In this document: in pieces, positions 58,260 to 64,000 of the stretch
How the letters are laid out: every line of letters begins with the position of its first letter
Position numbering within the stretch: position 1 is the first letter of the stretch
Assembly (NCBI GenBank): GCA_028673005.1
Contig: CM054116.1
Location: 98,806,207-98,870,206, forward strand
Length of the DNA stretch: 64,000 nucleotides
From: Tanypteryx hageni
Lineage: Eukaryota > Arthropoda > Insecta > Odonata > Petaluridae
Direction: 5' to 3'
Notes under the pieces: generated by a model
Seen by the model: only the letters and a program-made list of their open reading frames with translations
The model's database searches: none
What the model was told of the DNA's origin: nothing
Made by a program: the position numbers and the translations under genes

Positions 58260-60843
58260 AAAGTAAGTTCTGATTGGCTGAATAAGATGAGATACCTGAC
58301 GCAGCTTCATTTTTCGAGGAAGGGTTGCGTTTTTAAATATGTATGTATACAGGCGTCTTACGGTGAATGCAAAAAAAAGGTATGAGTTCTGAATGATAAA
58401 TAAATGGCAACGGGTTTTGATAAATTAAGAATAGCCGGTGCAAGTAGATAGTTGAACAAACTCTGCACAGTATTCCCACAATGTTCATAAAACAACTATG
58501 ATTCAAAAAGAAATGTTAGAATTGATTATATTATTAAACTGACGATTTAGGTAAGGGAATAAAAACATTATTAAATATTATTACTGCTCGCTGAAATGCA
58601 ACTCAATATTCGTTAAGAGTTAATTGATAATTTCATTTATTTAAGAAAAACAAATTGGAAAAACACATGTCTCTTAGATAAATCAAAAAGCACTCATAAT
58701 TTAGGAAGAAATTTTAACAATTTTATTATAAAAAGAATAATTTGAAAGAAGGTTTAAAGAACTTTTGAAAGAGATTTTATTTTTAGTCCAAGACGAAGGG
58801 AAGCTATCATCCTTTCAACTTTTTTATAACACAGGTTTTCAATTAAAAGCGTTCTCAAAGAATTTAAGAAAGAGTATCCTACTGGTTATTAATATTATTT
58901 GCTTTATATTTAACTTATCGATTCAAATTTTATCTTAGGTCCATAACTTATAATTTTCAATGTTGACCTATGTAAATGTCGAGGAAAGTTTTGGAAAAAT
59001 GATTAAATGTAGATCGGGAAAATATTTCAGCTTTATTAAAAGTAATATATTTCTTTTTAGTGCGTTTTATTAAAAATCGCTTATGAATTCGGTTCATCCG
59101 TCTGCCTGTCTGTGAACAAATAAATCAAAAACTCTTTTTCAATCAAACTTTCAGCAATTACTTGGCAACGCAACTTTTAATTTTTCAGCTGCTTGTAGTC
59201 TAGATTGAAGCCAATAGTTTGAGTGTTTATTTTCTTCATTTGATTAACACGGGGATCAGTGTAGCATATTAATCATTCGCATATTAAAGTTACTTAATAT
59301 CATTGTAAGAGTTCGAGACTTGAAACGGCAAACCGATGAAAGAACGTAATTTTGTTTTCCTGGCGTCGAAAAAAATATTTCATCGACAAGGTGATTGGCA
59401 TTGTTGCCGGTTTCGTCGCATTTATTGACATATTCACAAAATTTTGACGTTGTTTTGAAGTTCAAACAATACCTTTGTTGCAAAAAATAATATGACGGTA
59501 ATTAAAATAAACGTATTCAGTTTTTCGTGGATATAGTGTGAATGAAATCAGATATAGAGATTAAAATTGCTGTATTTTTGAAAGTTTTCGAGAAAATTTT
59601 CTGAAAAAGCAGAGTACTTTCTTAATATTGACTAAAAACAGAAAAATAAAACTTATATAAATTTATTTTAATGAAACCACTTTTTACATGCATTAAAAAG
59701 TAAAAAGTAAGTCTAAAGTTCACATAAGTGAAAATTGTTTTGGGAGTATAGAAGTTGTCCGGCGTAATATTTAACAAATAAATCTTCATTAATATTTCTT
59801 TGTCACATTACGTTTGTATTTCGAAAACTATTATTATTTGCTAAAACATTCAATTATGTAAATTTTAAATGTATTGTTCACTTTTTAGCGCATACAAAAG
59901 GTTTAGGTTTACCTGCAGGAGATTAATCGGGAAGAAACCGCTAAAAAGTACATGCTGCTACAAATGTAGGCAATCAACATTAAATCACATCTGCGATTCT
60001 TTACTCCAATGGAAAGATAGCAGTCGATGTACAAAAGAGCCTTATGTAATTTGCTCTGCAGTTTCTCGCTTGTTTTCTCCTTATGAAACTCCAAACCCAT
60101 AAATTATCATCAAACATCATTTAATAAATTTCATTAAAGCTTATTAAATATCTGAAAATTAAAATTGTATTTACTAGTCTATCCGTTGCAGCTTTGCTTA
60201 CAATTTGGATCCAACGGTGAAAAGAAGTAGGAAAAAGTACGAAAGAACATTTAACCATTTTCAAAAGTAATATTTATTTATGGGAGTTAACATTTAAAAA
60301 ACTTGATTGTATTATGCTAAAATTATCGAATCATGTTATAAAATTGCAATAAAAATAGCTTTCAATCTTTTCCCTCATTTCTTCATTTCACGGTAAAGAA
60401 TGCAATTTGTTAACTCTTTATCTATCACTCCACCTTTCTCCCCACTGCCGTTTCCCATATAAAAGCATTATATCATTCAAAATAATTGGACTAGTTTCAA
60501 CGGTGCCAGAATTTTTCATTCTCAAAATTTTGAAATATCTCCGATTTTATCTGACATAAAACGATTTTTTACACAAATTCGGCATGGATTCGGAATCTCT
60601 TTTTGAGAAAAACATATGTACTTTGTTTTATGGGCTCCGCAACTATCCAAGTCTCATGTTCATATCATTTTATAAGGCTTTGTTATGGATATAAATGTCG
60701 ACGCAATGTATTTGTTATTTTTTTCATACTTTTCCTGATGCTTTTACGTTTATATCCATATACCTGCCAAGTTTCGTATTCTCGCCTATTCCGAAGACCA
60801 CTTCCTCGCCGGTCTGATGCACACACTTATGCAGCTACACCAA

Positions 60844-60845
<2 letters not shown>
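58260..60845. other. AT-rich non-coding DNA
   Basis: No gene, RNA or clear repeat was recognised in about 2.6 kb. At 59095-59120 TTCATCCGTCTGCCTGTCTG recalls the Helitron-family GACAGACAGAC block. Confidence 0.5.

Positions 60846-60847
<2 letters not shown>

Positions 60848-60911
<64 letters not shown>
60848..60911. repeat. (AT)n microsatellite at the 5' junction of a LINE
   Basis: A TA run of about 62 bases immediately upstream of the LINE fragment. A reading frame through it adds a meaningless YIYIYI leader to the LINE protein. Confidence 0.95.
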
Positions 60912-60913
<2 letters not shown>

Positions 60914-60921
60914 CTATAAGC

Positions 60922-62148
60922 CTTCTGTCACACACATCCAAGATCATCACGAGGATTCTTAATAAAAGGCTGGAGAAAAAGGCAGAAGAAATAATAGGGG
61001 AAGATCAATTCGGTTTCAGAAAAGGACGAGGAACTAGAGATGCTATAGGAGTAGTTAGAATCATATCAGAAAGGGCAATAGAATACAGTCAAGATATCTG
61101 CGCATGTTTCGTAGACTGGCAGAAGGCCTTTGATAGAGTAAATTGGGTAAAGTTGATGAAGATATTAAAGGATATAGGTGTAGACTGGAAAGACAGGAGA
61201 CTGATTATGAATCTATATGAGAATCAAGTTGTAAAGGTCAGGTTTGAGAATGTAGACACCTGCGGAATAAATATCGGTAGAGGAGTAAGACAAGGCTGCT
61301 GCCTATCGCCAACCCTATTCAATATATATGGAGAAAGTCTAATGCAAGAAGCTTTAGAAGGCACAGGGGATTTCAAAATTGGAGGAAGGATTATAAGAAC
61401 AGTAAAATACGCAGATGATCAAGTACTTCTAGCAAGAAAGGAAGAGGAGCTACAAAAAATGATAAATAGACTAGTGATAACAGGTAGAAAATACGGTATG
61501 GAAATAAATACAGAAAAATCCAAGGTCATTCGAATATCGGGTAAAGAAGAGAATCTGAACATAACTATTGGGGGAAAGCCATTAGAACAAGTTTCAGAAT
61601 ATAAATACCTTGGAAGTATCATAACACGAGAGGCAAAATGTACGGATGAGATCAAAACTAGAATAGGAAAAGCAAAAGCGGCTTTCAGGAGAAAGAAACA
61701 ACTACTTACAGGGAATATAAGGGAAGATATCCGCAAGAAGTTGATAAAATGCTATGTATGGAGTATAGCATTGTATGGGGCAGAAACATGGACGCTAAGG
61801 AAAAATGACATCAAATACTTGGAAAGCTTTGAAATGTGGACTTGGAGGAGAATGCTGAAGATAAAATGGACAGATAGGATGAAAAACGATGAAGTGCTAC
61901 GAAGAATAGGAGAGAAGCGAATGATTATACAGACTATCAGAAAGAGGAAGGCTAACTGGGTTGGACATTACCTGAGGAGAGAGAGTATGATTAAAGACGT
62001 GTTAGAAGGAAAACTAGATGGGAAAAGGGAAAGAGGTAGGAAAAGGTTTCAGCTGATAGACGATTTGAAAGGGAAAGAGAGTTATCAAGATATAAAGAGG
62101 ACAGCGGAAAATAGGAGTATATGGAGAACCAGGTTTAACCATGAATAA
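60922..62148 (+). CDS. RTE-like LINE reverse transcriptase, uninterrupted 5'-truncated frame
   Basis: A 408-codon uninterrupted frame for the reverse transcriptase and C-terminal domain of a non-LTR retrotransposon. It lacks the apurinic endonuclease domain and so is 5'-truncated. Motifs in order: SHTSKIITRILNKRLE (block 1), DQFGFRKGRGTRDA, CACFVDWQKAFDRVNW (first catalytic Asp), GRGVRQGCCLSPTLFN, KYADDQVLLA (catalytic YADD, 61408-61419), EYKYLGSIIT, CYVWSIALYGAETWTLRK, and WVGHYLRRES with DGKRERGRKRFQLIDDL. The family has many copies in arthropod genomes. The true start is not in the window: the in-frame ATG lies upstream at 60817, beyond the (AT)n tract. It is the youngest of four copies here. 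The RTE assignment is from memory of similar proteins and is not certain. Confidence 0.9.
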   Translation, partial: LLSHTSKIITRILNKRLEKKAEEIIGEDQFGFRKGRGTRDAIGVVRIISERAIEYSQDICACFVDWQKAFDRVNWVKLMKILKDIGVDWKDRRLIMNLYENQVVKVRFENVDTCGINIGRGVRQGCCLSPTLFNIYGESLMQEALEGTGDFKIGGRIIRTVKYADDQVLLARKEEELQKMINRLVITGRKYGMEINTEKSKVIRISGKEENLNITIGGKPLEQVSEYKYLGSIITREAKCTDEIKTRIGKAKAAFRRKKQLLTGNIREDIRKKLIKCYVWSIALYGAETWTLRKNDIKYLESFEMWTWRRMLKIKWTDRMKNDEVLRRIGEKRMIIQTIRKRKANWVGHYLRRESMIKDVLEGKLDGKRERGRKRFQLIDDLKGKESYQDIKRTAENRSIWRTRFNHE

Positions 62149-62184
62149 TCACGGACCTGTCTACGGACAGACTACCTATGATGA

Positions 62185-62187
<3 letters not shown>
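62149..62187 (+). other. LINE 3' UTR with stem-loop
   Basis: A very short 3' UTR: TCACGGACCTGTCTACGGACAG (see 62151-62170) forms CTGTC-TACG-GACAG, then ACTACCTATGATGATG leads into the (AT)n tail. The stem is kept in the 15.4 and 42.4 kb copies, with loop changes. Confidence 0.8.

Positions 62188-62232
<45 letters not shown>
62188..62232. repeat. (AT)n tail of the LINE
   Basis: A TA run of about 44 bases following the LINE 3' end. Together with 60848-60911 it brackets the LINE. Confidence 0.95.
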
Positions 62233-62233
<1 letters not shown>

Positions 62234-62239
62234 ATACCT

Positions 62240-64000
62240 TCTTTCTCCAATTTATGGAATGACGTTGGGAAATATTTATTATTTACGGAGTATTTAATAG
62301 AATGGGTTTTGGGTCTATAAAAAACATGTCATTTTCTGTTTATATCTTTTGAATAATTTGATTATTATCGTTGTTATTTCGATAAAACTTTTCTTTCTCA
62401 ATGATTTATATGTATTATACAAAATTATAATAAATATCGCGGGTTGACTTTCACTTACAAAGACATGCTTTATTACGACTTTTGTAATTCATATTCATCA
62501 ATCATTACTGTCTTCGTCGTAATTATTCAAATAGGAGTTATTAATGAAATCGATCGACAAAACCGTAACTTTGTGGAACGACATTTTATAAAATTAAATT
62601 CTCAAAAATGTAATATGACTTAGTACAAAAAATTCCATCAAATGTACGCTAACAAACCCACACAATATGGTTGTGACTCTTAGAGTCATCGTTGAAGCAT
62701 GCAATATTGATGAAATTTTAAATACTTTTTAGCAAACACCACTTCAATTAATGCCAATGGTAATGGCTGAGAATAGCGTTTCGTGGCACTGATGACATTT
62801 AAACAAATTTTCAGTTATTTATTTCTTTTATTTACATTGTAAAAACAAACAGGAAGCACTACTCCTCTAAAGATTTGGGTTTTATCCATTATCTTTTTCC
62901 GTCTAATGGTGTTTCAGAGTTTTTTTCATAATTAATGCAGTCAAATCAACAGCTTCAAAAAATGATGCCATTAAAAAATTAAATAAATATACCCTTCTTT
63001 AGCGCCACACATTTAATTCGAGAGCGTTTGAATTAACGAAACTTTCAAATTTACTTTTATTTAAGAATCTTTAAGTCATCCATTTCGTTTCCTGAGAATA
63101 TATTAATGTTTTAATAACACTACAACGCTGTTTCGTTAGAATAAAGCTTAGGAAAACTTATCCGTTGAAATCTAAGTTAATATGCACACATGGTAAAATA
63201 GGAAAAAAATGGCGTGATGAAATACACTTCAATGGCATGGTTATGATTTCTAAATCTCTATATTTCATATTAATCCTCTTACCTCCATTTTAATTTTGTT
63301 TCATTTTCAGAATCATCTCGCTGTGTGTGCGTTTTCTACCACTAGCTTCGACGTTGAGGCTTAGGCTCTTTGGCCGGACTAGACCAAGTTCGGGGCAAAG
63401 GTAATGGAGCCGAAGAAAATTCCATCCCCGCAAAATATCCGATTAACCCTTAGTGAAAAAAATACATTAATGGAATGAGTACTCTTCCTCTTTCTCCATT
63501 TCTGCTTATTCTCTTTTCCTTCCTACCTGTAATTACTTAATAGATTCAGTAAATAAGTTATACCCATGTATAAAAGTCTGATCCGTCTTACAGCACTAAA
63601 TTGGTGCATTTATTATGAGACCAAGAATAGAATTCAACAATTGGGACAACAGTGGCCAAATATAAATAAAATGCGCGAAAACATGAAAAATCGTATTAAA
63701 ATGTAATTTTTGGTGATTTACGAATGAGATTTAAATTCTTCTCTTCTATCCAAAACTAAGTTAAATACCTCATCCTTGAAATATTTTAAAATGTAAACGA
63801 AAAAGATCTGCATGTCAAGGAATGGCTTTTTGCGCGATTTATATATGCGATCCGGTAAATTATAAGACACACAGCAAAAATCTATGAAAATAACCATAAA
63901 ATAGGTAATTACCAAAAAATTCAATGTGAACTTAACTGAAAAGAAATTAATGAAAAACACGATTTAAATTATGAAAAATTCGGGTGCCTTCTCTCTCGTA
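62240..64000. other. AT-rich non-coding DNA
   Basis: No gene or repeat was recognised. The longest frame is 80 codons on minus (63718-63960), hydrophobic and AT-driven, without a motif. Confidence 0.5.

Noticed and set aside
60817..60921. YIYIYI leader attached to the LINE protein
   Set aside because: Encoded by the (AT)n microsatellite. The LINE homology starts only after it.
1..64000. CRISPR arrays, operons, ribosome binding sites
   Set aside because: The window is eukaryotic repeat-rich DNA. Tandem repeats here have no spacer structure and there are no prokaryotic gene arrangements.

Overview
Kind of genome. This is a eukaryotic, gene-poor, repeat-rich window. No cellular protein-coding gene, rRNA or confident functional tRNA could be recognised. 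The mix of transposons (RTE-like and CR1/jockey-like LINEs, BED-finger hAT, pogo/Tigger, Helitron-like elements, tRNA-derived SINE relics), many (AT)n microsatellites and very long GA/TC tracts fits a large arthropod, probably insect, genome. The species cannot be fixed from the sequence. The window reads as an intergenic desert or the inside of a very large intron.

Layout. 1-3.2 kb is mostly unremarkable AT-rich DNA. 3.2-4.35 kb is a Helitron/DINE-like element with about five 150-bp tandem units and an (AT)n tract. 8.4-10.2 kb holds pogo-like fragments, a 472-bp non-autonomous hAT element with a perfect 8-bp target duplication and a near-perfect 86-nt hairpin, and a dispersed repeat beside (AT)n. 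11.5-12.8 kb is a purine tract containing a 15-bp minisatellite with a 180-bp higher-order period. RTE-like LINE 3' ends lie at 15.4 and 22.2 kb on the minus strand. A broken copy lies at 41.2-42.4 kb, and a copy with an uninterrupted 408-codon frame lies at 60.9-62.2 kb. A pogo/Tigger transposase relic is at 23.4-24.2 kb. A 10-bp periodic array is at 32.2-32.4 kb, and an 11-bp G-quadruplex-type array at 35.3-35.6 kb. A decayed BED-finger hAT transposon at 52.7-54.4 kb sits inside an older Helitron-family relic.

Purine/pyrimidine tracts. Long GA-rich (+) or TC-rich (+) tracts occupy roughly 8-9 kb: 11.5-12.8, 16.3-17.1, 20.2-20.9, 25.4-27.1, 28.1-30.1, 34.1-36.4, 44.3-46.2, 47.8-48.35 and 57.8-58.25 kb. 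Five of them contain the 3' end of one CR1-like LINE family, always with the LINE sense strand running into the pyrimidine strand. In two cases (46.25-47.78 kb and 28.48-29.68 kb) a substantial LINE copy splits a tract. The second copy was later interrupted by a 783-bp Helitron-like element flanked by an unusual 17-bp direct repeat. This relation between LINE 3' ends and TC tracts is the most interesting pattern seen.

Coding potential. Most open frames are shadows of microsatellites (YIYIYI), of the 15-bp and 11-bp arrays, or of GA/TC tracts. Only one non-repetitive open frame (36894-37289) deserves testing as an exon. Several unique, CpG-containing blocks (for example 13.6-15.4, 17.8-20.2, 24.6-25.4, 42.5-44.2 and 48.4-50.4 kb) could be regulatory, but nothing in the sequence alone proves it.
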